Shown here one piece after another: positions 9,342 through 18,121 of a stretch of 64,000 bases of DNA; within the stretch, counting starts at the first letter, position 1, and each line of letters begins with the position of its first letter. Under the pieces are notes generated by a model. That model was given only the letters and a program-made list of their open reading frames with translations, searched no databases and had not been told where the DNA came from. Made by a program: the position numbers and the translations under genes. Source of the stretch: Clostridia bacterium (GTDB lineage Bacteria; Bacillota; Clostridia; UBA1381; UBA9506). The stretch spans positions 110,321-174,320 of the forward strand of contig JAFQAZ010000002.1 of the NCBI GenBank assembly GCA_017416855.1. The letters run 5' to 3'.

Positions 9342-9393
9342 ATATTGGTATAGATATTCGCCGGTTTCAGTTAGTTATGCCGGCAGAAAGGCA

Positions 9394-10014
9394 ATGAACC
9401 AAATGGTAATAAATTTTGACAGAACCGCCGCATACCGTTGTCCCAGTTGTGGCGAAATTGCATATGGGGACTTTTCCATTTTTGAATTATCCGGTACAAA
9501 AGCAGTCAGTATTCAGTGTGCTTGCGGCCAGTCTAATATGATTATCGCTCCGGAAAATAAAAATAACTTTTCCGTATCGCTGCAATGCATCGTCTGCGAT
9601 GAAGTGCATAAGTTTTCAATGCCCTTTCAATTACTGACCAAAAAGGATTGTATTGAATTTGCCTGCCCCAATGTAGTCGTGGGATTGGTCTTTATCGGCA
9701 GAAACGAAGCCGTCCGCAATTCTGTTTTGCGTAACGAGCAATATGTTGAAGAAGTGATTGCCGCCTGCGGTTTAGAGCACACCGGCAAAAACGGCGTTAC
9801 CATGCTGAAAGCTCTTGATAAAATTCAGGACTTATCTGATAATGAGAATCTTTACTGCGAATGCGGCTCCAATATGATTGATGTGGAAGTGAGAGAAAAT
9901 GATTTGGTGCTGGAATGCTGCCAGTGCGGCACATCCATTACTCTCTCAGCAGATGCCATACGCAATAGTGATTTTTCTCATTTGGAAAAACTGATTTTAA
10001 AGCGAAAAAAATAA
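9394..10014 (+). CDS. Zinc-ribbon-like protein of unknown function
   Basis: I do not recognise a named family. The 206-residue protein has regularly placed cysteine pairs that look like three zinc knuckles: C16/C19 with C42/C44, C65/C68 with C86/C91, and C155/C157 with C175/C178. A mixed region without cysteine pairs separates the second and third. There is no signal peptide or membrane segment, so it is probably cytoplasmic. The gene is monocistronic, with a possible promoter at 9313-9341 and a terminator at 10021-10060. Zinc ribbons suggest nucleic acid or protein binding, but that is inference only. Confidence 0.8.
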   Translation: MNQMVINFDRTAAYRCPSCGEIAYGDFSIFELSGTKAVSIQCACGQSNMIIAPENKNNFSVSLQCIVCDEVHKFSMPFQLLTKKDCIEFACPNVVVGLVFIGRNEAVRNSVLRNEQYVEEVIAACGLEHTGKNGVTMLKALDKIQDLSDNENLYCECGSNMIDVEVRENDLVLECCQCGTSITLSADAIRNSDFSHLEKLILKRKK

Positions 10015-10020
10015 TTTTAA

Positions 10021-10060
10021 AAAAAATAATGGTTGTCCTGATAGACAACCATTATTTTTT
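10021..10060. terminator. Bidirectional terminator
   Basis: Stem GGTTGTC / GACAACC extended by A/T pairs on both sides, with a six-base loop. It has a T-run on one strand and an A-run on the other, so it can serve both converging genes. Confidence 0.85.
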
Positions 10061-11052
10061 TATTCTATACCTTCTTCAATTAACAACTTGGCTAACTCAC
10101 CGGCATTCTGCAGATCTTTAGCCGATATCATTTCACCCGGTGTGTGCACATAACGCACCGGAATGGAAATACAACCGGAGGGCACGCCGCCACAGGTTAG
10201 ATGGATGGCACCAGCATCAGTTCCGCCCATTTCCAACACTTCCAACTGGTGAGGAATGGAATGTTTTTCACACAACTCCACCATTCTGTCTTTGATGATC
10301 GGATGAGCAATAAATGAGCGATCCATAATCTTAACCGCTACACCTTCTCCTAATGATACAGCACGCTTGTTCGTGGAAGAAACATCTCCGGTGGGGGTTA
10401 CATCCAGCGCCACCGCATAATCAGGTGCAATGCTGACTGCCGCTGCTTTCGCGCCTCGCAACCCCAGCTCTTCACTTACGGTGAACACATAATATAAATC
10501 ATTCACATTCCTTTTTGCCTGCTGTAAGCCATAAATTAGAGCCGCACATCCGCTACGGTTGTCCAATGCCTTGGAAATAACACAATCCCCCTGAAGGGCA
10601 AAACAACCGCCAAAAACGCCGGTTTCACCTAAAGCCACTTTAGCTTTGGCATCTTCCTCATTTTTAGCTCCCAAATCCACATACATTTTCTGCAGGGACA
10701 GATTTTTTGCAATATCATCAAGCTTTCCATCCGGCACCAGAACACCTTCTGCGCCGCCGGAAAACCGAACTCTTTGATAAAGAGCTGTCTGAGGTGTTAC
10801 GCCGCCTAAAGCCGCAACATATACCTGCCCTTTTTCACCATAGCAGGTGGCCACCAACCCGATTTCATCCATATGTGCCGCAAACATCAGCTTTTTGCCG
10901 GTACCTTTTTTATGGGCTATTAAATTGCCAAGGGCATCTGTGTATACTTCATCCACATAGGGCCGCACTTCTTCGGCAATCAGTTTTGCAATCGCTCCTT
11001 CATTGCCGGGAGCTGCCGATGTTTCACATAATGTTTTCAATATTGTCAGCAT
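10060..11052 (-). CDS. M42 family metallopeptidase (third of three)
   Basis: Dinuclear-metal aminopeptidase of family M42 (PepA/TET/FrvX type), cytosolic peptidases that form large hollow assemblies and trim peptides. The 330 residues keep the metal and catalytic motifs: AAHMDEIG, KALDNRSG, SEELGLRGA, ALDVTPTGD and GGTDAGAIHL. The usual dodecamerisation domain lies between the first two. ATG at 11052 follows GGAGGT closely. The gene overlaps the upstream M42 gene by 29 bases, which suggests coupled translation. Substrate preference (acidic, hydrophobic or lysyl) cannot be read from the sequence. Confidence 0.92.
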   Translation of the reverse strand: MLTILKTLCETSAAPGNEGAIAKLIAEEVRPYVDEVYTDALGNLIAHKKGTGKKLMFAAHMDEIGLVATCYGEKGQVYVAALGGVTPQTALYQRVRFSGGAEGVLVPDGKLDDIAKNLSLQKMYVDLGAKNEEDAKAKVALGETGVFGGCFALQGDCVISKALDNRSGCAALIYGLQQAKRNVNDLYYVFTVSEELGLRGAKAAAVSIAPDYAVALDVTPTGDVSSTNKRAVSLGEGVAVKIMDRSFIAHPIIKDRMVELCEKHSIPHQLEVLEMGGTDAGAIHLTCGGVPSGCISIPVRYVHTPGEMISAKDLQNAGELAKLLIEEGIE

Positions 11053-12061
11053 AGTCTACCTCCTGCATCAACACTTTGGTTAAGTCTTTAACTGCTTTAT
11101 AATCCTGCAGCGATATTACGCTTGACGGCGAATGAATATATCGTGCCGGCACAGAAATGCTAATCACTAAAATACCACCGGCAGAAACATGAATAATCCC
11201 TGCATCATTGCCGCCTGTGGCCGTTTGTTTATATTGCACCGGAATCTGATTCTCTTCCCCTAATCGGTAGAGCCAGGAAACCAACTGCCGGTTAAAGCTT
11301 GTGGTACCATCCACAAAAGAAATGGCCGCACCGCCACCCAATCGAGTGGAAACCATATTGGAGTTAGTTCCGGGAATATCGGAGCAAGTAGTTCCTTCCA
11401 GAACAACTGCCAAATCAGGCTTTACTCGTCTTGCACAGAGTCGCGCACCGCGCAAGCCTGTTTCCTCCTGAACGGTAAAGGCAAAGCAAATATCCCACGT
11501 GCAGGGCTCTTGCGCCAGTTCCATAAGTGCACCGCAACCAACACGATCATCTAATGCTTTGGTCTTCACCAGGCTATCACCAAACTCTCGATAGGCACTG
11601 TCAAACACAATGTAATCACCTACCGTCACATATTTTTCCGCTTCTTTTTTATTTTTCGCTCCAAAATCTACATAGAGTTCTTTCACCTTTGGAGCTTTTT
11701 TCCGTTCCTCAGGGGTTAAGAGATGAATAGCCTTTCGACCGATAACACCAGGAAGACCCTCTTCACCAATCAACACCCGTTTGGATACCAACACGCGGGG
11801 GTCAATACCACCAACGGTTTTAAATTTTAAAAAGCCTTCTTCCGTAATCCGGCTCACGATAAGTCCCACTTCATCCATATGAGCGCAGAGCATCAAGGTT
11901 TTCCCTGTGTTGCCCGTTCCCTTTTTAAAGCACATCATATTGCCCATGGAATCAATTTCTATCCGGTCACACAAAGGCTCCATCCGTTTTTTTATATATG
12001 CCCGCACGGCATTTTCGTTTCCCGAAACGCCGGGCAAAGCCGTTAATTCTGAAAGGTACAT
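11024..12061 (-). CDS. M42 family metallopeptidase (second of three)
   Basis: Second M42 aminopeptidase of the cluster, 345 residues. Metal and catalytic motifs are present: CAHMDEVGL, KALDDRVG, QEETGLRGA, VVLEGTTCSDIPG and GGNDAGIIH. The acidic ligand after the catalytic glutamates is Glu rather than Asp, a variation common in one M42 branch and different from the flanking paralogs. The start ATG at 12061 follows GGAGGCG and overlaps the preceding M42 gene by 19 bases. The three genes are clearly diverged paralogs rather than recent copies. Confidence 0.92.
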   Translation of the reverse strand: MYLSELTALPGVSGNENAVRAYIKKRMEPLCDRIEIDSMGNMMCFKKGTGNTGKTLMLCAHMDEVGLIVSRITEEGFLKFKTVGGIDPRVLVSKRVLIGEEGLPGVIGRKAIHLLTPEERKKAPKVKELYVDFGAKNKKEAEKYVTVGDYIVFDSAYREFGDSLVKTKALDDRVGCGALMELAQEPCTWDICFAFTVQEETGLRGARLCARRVKPDLAVVLEGTTCSDIPGTNSNMVSTRLGGGAAISFVDGTTSFNRQLVSWLYRLGEENQIPVQYKQTATGGNDAGIIHVSAGGILVISISVPARYIHSPSSVISLQDYKAVKDLTKVLMQEVDYADNIENIM

Positions 12062-13086
12062 CCGAGCGCCTCCAAATCCAGATTCAAAAGCATAGCAGAA
12101 AGCAAGTCGCCAACTGCCTTCACATCGTCAAAATGCAGGGTTTCCACCGTTGTGTGCATATAGCGAAGGGGAATGGATAACAACAGAACAGGAATGCCCA
12201 TTCCTGCCACCTGCACAGCCCAGGCATCGGTACCTGTGTCGCCCCCATCAGCATCATAGCTGACTTTAATTTTCTCCTTCTTGGCAACAGTTTTCGCCAA
12301 AGAAGACAAATAGGGATGGATATTGGGGCCAAAGCTGATGACGGCTCCGCTCCCCAGCTTAAAAATACTTTCCGAGCCGCCGTCCGGTGTATCTCCGTGA
12401 CAAACATCCACCACAAAGGCGCAATCCGGTGCCAGCCGTTCACTGACCATTGCCGCACCGCGAAGACCAACCTCTTCCTGCACCGCCGCTACAACATATA
12501 AATGAAAGGGCAGCTTTTTTCCTTTTAATGCTTTCAGGCATAAAAGCAGAGAAATCAGACCCGCACGGTCATCAAAGCTTTTACCGGAGAGAACTTTGCC
12601 TGATAAAGCTTTAACAGACTCAGCAAAACAGACCATGTCTCCCACCTTAACTTTATTCCGCACCTCTTCACCGGAAAGTCCCACATCAATCACCAATTCG
12701 TCAATAGGCACCGCCGCATCACGGCCACTGGTTTGCAGATGAGGCGGTTTCATACCAATAACACCAAACAACTGCTCATTGCCATAAACCCACACCTCAG
12801 CGCCGGGTAAAACGGCGCTATCGACACCGCCAACAGGAACAAAGGACAAAAAGCCTTCCTCGCTGATGCCGGATACCATCAAGCCAATGCCATCAATATG
12901 CGCTTCTAACATAACACTTTTCGCCGTTGGATTTTCAGAAGGAATATGGCCAATCACATTGCCCATTGTATCTGCTTCTACAGAATCACAATAAGGCTTC
13001 ATTAACTTTTTCACTGCCTCTGTCAGGGAAAATTCAAAGCCGGAAATACCGTCTGCCGCTGCCAGATGAATCAGTTCTTTTTTCAT
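12043..13086 (-). CDS. M42 family metallopeptidase (first of three)
   Basis: First of three M42 aminopeptidase genes, 347 residues. It shows EAHIDGIGL (Ile in place of the usual Met between His and Asp), KSFDDRAGL, QEEVGLRGA, VVDVCHGDTPDG and GGDTGTDAW, so the metal site looks complete although the motif spacing differs from its neighbours. Its ATG overlaps the murD stop by four bases (ATGA) and has only a weak ribosome site (GGTGAT), which points to translational coupling with murD. A role in recycling cell-wall or cellular peptides is possible from this position but unproven. Confidence 0.9.
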   Translation of the reverse strand: MKKELIHLAAADGISGFEFSLTEAVKKLMKPYCDSVEADTMGNVIGHIPSENPTAKSVMLEAHIDGIGLMVSGISEEGFLSFVPVGGVDSAVLPGAEVWVYGNEQLFGVIGMKPPHLQTSGRDAAVPIDELVIDVGLSGEEVRNKVKVGDMVCFAESVKALSGKVLSGKSFDDRAGLISLLLCLKALKGKKLPFHLYVVAAVQEEVGLRGAAMVSERLAPDCAFVVDVCHGDTPDGGSESIFKLGSGAVISFGPNIHPYLSSLAKTVAKKEKIKVSYDADGGDTGTDAWAVQVAGMGIPVLLLSIPLRYMHTTVETLHFDDVKAVGDLLSAMLLNLDLEALGCTFQN

Positions 13087-14438
13087 AATTCCATCACCAG
13101 TTTCTTAAATAAGTTACCTCGTTCTTCAAAATTGTTAAACATGTCAAAGCTGGTGCTGGCATTGGAAAGCAGCACTATATCACCTGAAGCCGCTTGTTCT
13201 TTAGCCTTAAGCACAGCCTGCTCATAGCTTTCCTCAAAAATTACCGGAATCTCCGGCGCCACTTTTTTGGCCACTTCAGCAATCACTTTTGCCGTGGGGC
13301 CTACTAAAACCATTGCTTTAACATGCTCTTTCAAGGCAGGTCCAAGATCATCATAAGGAATTCCCTTATCCTTACCGCCGGCAATCAGCACCACAGGCTC
13401 GGAAAAAACTCCCAAAGTATTCAAAGTTCTGTTAGGTGAAGAGTCGATGGAGCTGTTATAATAGCGCACGCCGTCCAATTCCCGCACAAATTCAATACGG
13501 TGCGCCACACCGCCAAACTCTTTTGCGCAACTGGTAATCATCTCAGCGCTGACGATGGGATAAACAGCCGCTATCGCTGTCATATAATTCTCCACATTGT
13601 GTTTACCGGGAATTTTAATGTCGTGAACATTCAGCACCGGCTCACCGCGAAACATAATCATATCCCCATCCAGGTACACATCAGCAGATTCTGTGCGGGA
13701 AAAGGTGATGACCTTCCCCTTCGCCTCTCCTTTGGCACCACGGGTAACATCATTGCTTTCGTTCAGCACAAGAAGGCCGTTCTCCTTCTGAAAACAAAAA
13801 ATATTCTTCTTAGCGTCTATATATTCATCATAGCTTTTGTGATAATCCAGATGATTGGGTGTTATGTTCGTAATCACCGCGACCTGCGGACTGGTTTTCA
13901 TTGTCTGGAGTTGGAAACTGGACAGTTCAAGCACCACTCTGTCGGTCTCTTTAATTTTTTCTATTTCAGGCAGAAGCGGCGCACCAATGTTACCGCCAAC
14001 GTGGGTAGTAAACCCCGCCATGGTGAGCAGTTTATAAATCAGAGTTGTGGTGGTTGTTTTGCCGTCACTACCGGTTACAGCTGTAATATGAGCAGGACAA
14101 AGCTGCATAAACAACTCCATTTCCGTTGTCACAGGAATACCTTTGGCCTGTGCCTCTAACAGTTCCGGCACATCCGGACGGAGACCGGGCGTTTTAAAAA
14201 TTAAATCACCGGAAAGATGCTGTAAATACTCTTCTCCCAAAACTAAAGATACGCCTTTTCTCACAAGAGAATCGAATGTTGCGCCCAGCTGCTCCTTTGT
14301 TTTTCTGTCGCAGGCAGTAACCTCTGCACCGCAATCAAGTAAAAAATCAATCAGCGGTAAATGGCTGATGCCAATGCCCACCACACATATTTTTTTACCT
14401 TTTATGTCTCGTTTAAATGTCAGCAGTTTCTCGTTCAA
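13083..14438 (-). CDS. murD: UDP-N-acetylmuramoylalanine--D-glutamate ligase
   Basis: Cytosolic Mur ligase adding D-glutamate to UDP-MurNAc-L-Ala in peptidoglycan precursor synthesis. The 451 residues begin with a Rossmann-like domain (KKICVVGIGISHLPLIDFLLD). The ATP-binding loop is GSDGKTTT at residues 123-130, where most Mur ligases have GTNGKTT. NITPNHLDYHKSYDEYIDAK and the C-terminal domain (GGKDKGIPYDDL) follow. It stands alone from other division and cell-wall genes and heads the M42 peptidase operon from a promoter at 14485-14513. Confidence 0.93.
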   Translation of the reverse strand: MNEKLLTFKRDIKGKKICVVGIGISHLPLIDFLLDCGAEVTACDRKTKEQLGATFDSLVRKGVSLVLGEEYLQHLSGDLIFKTPGLRPDVPELLEAQAKGIPVTTEMELFMQLCPAHITAVTGSDGKTTTTTLIYKLLTMAGFTTHVGGNIGAPLLPEIEKIKETDRVVLELSSFQLQTMKTSPQVAVITNITPNHLDYHKSYDEYIDAKKNIFCFQKENGLLVLNESNDVTRGAKGEAKGKVITFSRTESADVYLDGDMIMFRGEPVLNVHDIKIPGKHNVENYMTAIAAVYPIVSAEMITSCAKEFGGVAHRIEFVRELDGVRYYNSSIDSSPNRTLNTLGVFSEPVVLIAGGKDKGIPYDDLGPALKEHVKAMVLVGPTAKVIAEVAKKVAPEIPVIFEESYEQAVLKAKEQAASGDIVLLSNASTSFDMFNNFEERGNLFKKLVMEL

Positions 14439-14484
14439 TTGTTATGCCTCTTTTCTGTCAAATGACTGATTTTTTACTCATTCT

Positions 14485-14513
14485 ATTATATAACATTTTA
14501 TTTCCAAAGTAAA
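14485..14513 (-). promoter_or_regulatory. Promoter of murD-M42 operon
   Basis: TTTACT (14513-14508), 17-bp spacer, TATAAT (14490-14485) on the minus strand. Confidence 0.6.
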
Positions 14514-14556
14514 GAAATTTATGCAAAATTGAACTTCTCTCTTTTCGCAAAAACAG

Positions 14557-14585
14557 TTGAAAATTGACGAAAAATACGATACAAT
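14557..14585 (+). promoter_or_regulatory. Promoter of the WG-repeat protein gene
   Basis: TTGAAA (14557-14562), 17-bp spacer, TACAAT (14580-14585). Confidence 0.7.
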
Positions 14586-14615
14586 AAAAGAAGACTGAAA
14601 CAAGGAGAAAAACAA

Positions 14616-16109
14616 ATGAAAAAAATCTGCTTTTTACTTGTGCTTATATTCATATTTTCCCTCCCGGTTAACGCCTCTGAAAGCTATCAGCTGGCATACC
14701 CGGTAAAGGATGGCTATGCCCGCATTGTCAAGGATTTAAAATGGGGCTTGGTCAATGACCGCTTAGAACCGGTTCTTACCCCAAAATGGGATTTTTTAGG
14801 CGACCTGACAGAAGGGTTCCGTCTGATTCGATCCGGAACCCTCTCAGGCTTTGCCGATCGTGAAGGCAAGCAGGTTATTGCACCCCAGTTTATTCAGGCC
14901 GAAAACTTTTCACAGGGGCTTTCAGCGGTGAAAAATGCCGAAGGAAAATGGGGGTTCATAAACACCACAGGGGAGCTTGTCATTCCTTATCAATACGATG
15001 AAGCTAATTCCTTTTCCGATGGATTGGCCCTCATCAGAACTGAAGGGCTGTACGGTTATATTGACAAAGAGAACAACGCCGTAATCCCCCCTACCTATAC
15101 GGAGGCATATCCTTTTTCTGAAAACCTAGCCTGTATCAAGTCTGAAGGTGGATACGGCTACATTCATACCGACGGTTCCCTGGCCATTACGCCGCAATAC
15201 GAGCTTGCATTTGACTTTTGCGAAGGCGTTGCTGTGATTAAAAACGGTCAATACGGATTGATTGATACATCCGGCAAAACTTTGATTGTTCCCTCCTTTG
15301 ACCGTCTTTTCCCCATGAGCAAAAACGGCTTGTTAAAAGCTGAAAAAGGCGGAAAAATGGCATTTGTAAACACTTCAGGCCAGCCAAAAACAGAGTTTCT
15401 CTATACAGATTTAGGGGATTTTTCTGAAGGCTTTTGTCCTGTGGGCACATCTGAAGGCTATGGTTACATTAACAGTTCTTTTGAGCTTGTTTTGTCCCCA
15501 ACCTGGGAGCAAGCCGGTGATTTTTCAGATGGGCTCGCTCCGGTAAAAAAAGACGGATTGTGGGGATACATCGACACAGAAGGCAACCTTAAAACTGACT
15601 ATTGCTTTACAGAAGCCAGTTCTTTTGCCTTTGGTTCTGCTGTTGTTTGCACCGAAGACGGCAGCTGGCAATTTGTTACAGCCAACACTCTCTCTTCATT
15701 TACTTCTGAAGAAACTCCCTATGAAATGACAACCGAATCCCGTACTCTGCTTTTAGAAATCGACCACAGTTTTCTGTATACCCCAACCGGAACCGTTCCC
15801 TTAGATGCGGCTCCTGTCATTATGGATGGGCATACTATGCTCCCCATCCGCGCCGTCATTGAAGCTATTGGCGGCACAGTTACCTGGAATGCAGAAAGCC
15901 AAAAAATTACCATCGAAAAAGATGGCCACGTTGTGATTCTCACTCTGAACAAAACAGCTGCTATTGCAGACGGACGGCTTACCCTGATGTCTGCTGCCCC
16001 CGTTATTGAAAACGGCAGAACGCTGTGCCCTCTGCGGTTTGTAACAGAATCCCTGGATTGTCATGTTACATGGAACGGAGAAACAAAGCAAATTTTGATT
16101 TCCTATTAA
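14616..16109 (+). CDS. Secreted WG-repeat protein with copper amine oxidase-like N-terminal domain
   Basis: The 497-residue protein starts with a signal peptide (MKKICFLLVLIFIFSLPVNA). About ten WG/KWGF/GYI-type repeats follow (residues 30-360), each with the pattern G-x-I-x(n)-P-x-Y/W-x-x-A-x-x-F-S-x-G-L-A. The last 110 residues form two half-repeats of the copper amine oxidase N-terminal (stalk) type: MLPIRAVIEAIGGTVTWNAE and CPLRFVTESLDCHVTWNGE. WG repeats form beta structures of unclear function; the stalk-type domain is common on Clostridia surface proteins. No catalytic residues are recognisable. It is expressed from its own promoter and I see no clear terminator before galE. Confidence 0.85.
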   Translation: MKKICFLLVLIFIFSLPVNASESYQLAYPVKDGYARIVKDLKWGLVNDRLEPVLTPKWDFLGDLTEGFRLIRSGTLSGFADREGKQVIAPQFIQAENFSQGLSAVKNAEGKWGFINTTGELVIPYQYDEANSFSDGLALIRTEGLYGYIDKENNAVIPPTYTEAYPFSENLACIKSEGGYGYIHTDGSLAITPQYELAFDFCEGVAVIKNGQYGLIDTSGKTLIVPSFDRLFPMSKNGLLKAEKGGKMAFVNTSGQPKTEFLYTDLGDFSEGFCPVGTSEGYGYINSSFELVLSPTWEQAGDFSDGLAPVKKDGLWGYIDTEGNLKTDYCFTEASSFAFGSAVVCTEDGSWQFVTANTLSSFTSEETPYEMTTESRTLLLEIDHSFLYTPTGTVPLDAAPVIMDGHTMLPIRAVIEAIGGTVTWNAESQKITIEKDGHVVILTLNKTAAIADGRLTLMSAAPVIENGRTLCPLRFVTESLDCHVTWNGETKQILISY

Positions 16110-16160
16110 AATTTTATAAAAATCCCATAATTTTTTATACATAAACAGGCTCTCCTGCCC

Positions 16161-16189
16161 TTGACAGAAAGCCCCGAAAACGATATACT
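16161..16189 (+). promoter_or_regulatory. Promoter of galE
   Basis: TTGACA (16161-16166), 17-bp spacer, TATACT (16184-16189). Confidence 0.85.
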
Positions 16190-16225
16190 AAATAGTGGTA
16201 AAAAACATCTTTAGGAGTGAATATA

Positions 16226-17233
16226 ATGGCTATTTTAGTTACCGGCGGTGCTGGTTTTATCGGTTCTCACACTTGTGTGGAACTGCTTGAAAACGGATAT
16301 GATATTGTGGTTTTGGATAACTTTATCAATTCAAAACCGGAATCTTTAAAGCGCATTAAGCAAATCACCGGCAAGGATTTTAAGTTTTACGAAACTGACC
16401 TGTTGGATAAAGAAGGTCTGGAAACCATTTTCTCCGAAAACGAAATTGAGGCAGTTATCCATTTTGCCGGCTTAAAGGCTGTTGGAGAATCTGTTGCCAA
16501 ACCCTTGTGGTATTACCACAACAACTTAACCGGTACATTTATGCTGTGCGAGGTTATGGCAAAGCACAACGTGAAAAAGCTGGTGTTCAGCTCTTCTGCA
16601 ACGGTATACGGCAATCCCCATACCGTGCCCATCCGTGAGGATTTCCCCCTGTCTACCACCAATCCTTATGGCAGTACAAAGTTAATGATCGAAAACATTC
16701 TCCGTGATTTATATGTGCCCGATAACGAATGGAGTGTTGCTCTGCTTCGTTACTTCAACCCCATTGGTGCACACGAATCCGGCTTAATTGGTGAAGACCC
16801 CAACGGCATTCCCAATAACCTGATGCCCTATGTCGCACAGGTCGCCGCCGGCAAATTAGAAAAACTCAGTATCTTTGGTGATGATTACGACACCAAAGAC
16901 GGAACCGGTGTTCGTGACTATATCCATGTTGTGGACTTAGCCCGCGGTCACATTAAGGCTCTCGAAAGAGTTCTCTCCACCACAGGGGTTGATGCCTATA
17001 ACTTAGGCACCGGCAATGGCTATAGCGTACTGGATATGGTGAAAGCATTTTCTGAGGTTAACGGCGTTAAGGTACCTTATGTCATAGCACCCCGCCGTCC
17101 CGGTGACATTGCCGAGTGCTATGCCGATCCTTCCAAAGCAAAAGAACTGTTAGGCTGGGAGGCGCAGTTTGGCTTAGAAAAAATGTGCCGGGATGCCTGG
17201 AACTTTATGGTACAGAATCCTAACGGACTATAA
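16226..17233 (+). CDS. galE: UDP-glucose 4-epimerase
   Basis: NAD-dependent short-chain dehydrogenase-type epimerase interconverting UDP-glucose and UDP-galactose for galactose use and polysaccharide synthesis. The 335 residues contain the nucleotide motif GGAGFIG (residues 7-13), catalytic S124 in SSSATVYG, and Y148-x3-K152 in NPYGSTK. The ATG at 16226 follows AGGAGTGA; a GTG at 16217 overlaps that ribosome site and is unlikely. It is monocistronic, with a strong promoter and a terminator at 17251. UDP-GlcNAc epimerase activity cannot be excluded. Confidence 0.95.
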   Translation: MAILVTGGAGFIGSHTCVELLENGYDIVVLDNFINSKPESLKRIKQITGKDFKFYETDLLDKEGLETIFSENEIEAVIHFAGLKAVGESVAKPLWYYHNNLTGTFMLCEVMAKHNVKKLVFSSSATVYGNPHTVPIREDFPLSTTNPYGSTKLMIENILRDLYVPDNEWSVALLRYFNPIGAHESGLIGEDPNGIPNNLMPYVAQVAAGKLEKLSIFGDDYDTKDGTGVRDYIHVVDLARGHIKALERVLSTTGVDAYNLGTGNGYSVLDMVKAFSEVNGVKVPYVIAPRRPGDIAECYADPSKAKELLGWEAQFGLEKMCRDAWNFMVQNPNGL

Positions 17234-17250
17234 TTTTTAATGACTACATT

Positions 17251-17292
17251 AAAATGGAAGCAAGTCATAATGAGACTTGCTTCCATTTTTTG
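17251..17292. terminator. Terminator between galE and the CarD-like gene
   Basis: A 16-pair stem AAAATGGAAGCAAGTC / GACTTGCTTCCATTTT with a seven-base loop, followed by TT. It lies between converging genes and has T-runs on both strands. Confidence 0.85.
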
Positions 17293-17306
17293 CTTTGTGT
17301 CTATTT

Positions 17307-17813
17307 TCATTTATTTTTATCTATTCGTGCAAAGATATAAGATATAACATCTTCTTGTGAAAGATTCAGCACATACTGAAACTCATCATACAGAATCTTT
17401 TCAGCGTCTTTAAGAAACCGCTCATCTGATATGTGGAGCTTTTTTCCTTTTTTCTCACGGGCCAGTTTCTTACAATGAATTGCTTTGATCATTCTGATCA
17501 AATCTGACTGATTGCCATCTGTAATAATTTTCTTATAGCATTCTTTCCGTTCTCTCTCATTATCAATCCAGAGAATTTCTTCATCCGGCATAGAATCAAT
17601 CAGCTTATTAATCTCCTCTTCTGATAAAAGCTTTCGCATTTTACTCAAAAGGTTTTCGTTATCAGCAGGCACAAAGCATGTTGATTTTTCCCCGTGTAAT
17701 GGTTTCAAAACCAAATATGTCTTGTTTGCTCCCATCAGGTTTTTTTCTTCGATTTCCACAATTTTACATACACCATTCATACCGTATGTAACGATATCAT
17801 CAACTTTAAACAT
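17307..17813 (-). CDS. CarD-like transcriptional regulator
   Basis: CarD/CdnL family protein that binds the RNA polymerase beta subunit through an N-terminal Tudor-like domain. The 168 residues start MFKVDDIVTYGMNGVCKIVEIEEK, the typical RNA polymerase interacting domain, followed by YLVLKPLHGEKSTCFVPADNE. A helical C-terminal domain (residues 65-168) then carries many basic residues. I start at ATG 17813, the family N-terminus, rather than at upstream in-frame codons up to 17957 that overlap the promoter. The 5' leader is about 110 bases. Targets are unknown. Confidence 0.88.
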   Translation of the reverse strand: MFKVDDIVTYGMNGVCKIVEIEEKNLMGANKTYLVLKPLHGEKSTCFVPADNENLLSKMRKLLSEEEINKLIDSMPDEEILWIDNERERKECYKKIITDGNQSDLIRMIKAIHCKKLAREKKGKKLHISDERFLKDAEKILYDEFQYVLNLSQEDVISYIFARIDKNK

Positions 17814-17878
17814 TTTATAACCCCATTTAAACAACAAAAAAACACACGCTTGCAACTTCGTACCGTAATCAGATTTAC

Positions 17879-17891
17879 GCACAAAATGTGC
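17879..17891. promoter_or_regulatory. Short palindrome in the CarD gene leader
   Basis: GCACA-AAA-TGTGC, a perfect five-base inverted repeat, lies downstream of the predicted transcription start of the CarD-like gene. It could be an operator or a small hairpin; the evidence is the symmetry only. Confidence 0.3.
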
Positions 17892-17928
17892 AACATGTGT
17901 CGTTTTCGTTTGATATTTATTTTTAATA

Positions 17929-17957
17929 ATTATATCAAATTTTCTAAAAAAATTCAA
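17929..17957 (-). promoter_or_regulatory. Promoter of the CarD-like gene
   Basis: TTGAAT (17957-17952), 17-bp spacer, TATAAT (17934-17929) on the minus strand. The rest of the 308-bp gap between the CarD-like gene and the DUF554 gene holds A/T-rich sequence, the short palindrome at 17879-17891 and the DUF554 promoter; I see nothing else in it. Confidence 0.75.
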
Positions 17958-18061
17958 GAAACACTTTAAAAAAATTTTTTGGCTATCCCTGCATTACAAG
18001 ACTTCAGATACATTTTACGTAAACTCTTCTTTGATAATATCATAATTCCTGTAAAAAATTC

Positions 18062-18090
18062 TTGATTTATCAAAAAATTTGTACTATAAT
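18062..18090 (+). promoter_or_regulatory. Promoter of the DUF554 gene
   Basis: TTGATT (18062-18067), 17-bp spacer, TATAAT (18085-18090). Confidence 0.75.
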
Positions 18091-18121
18091 TTGATATAGT
18101 TCTTGAGAAAGAGATGATAAA

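Noticed and set aside
13500..14159. 219-codon open frame on the plus strand
   Set aside because: Antisense to murD, whose protein motifs are intact; no initiation signals.
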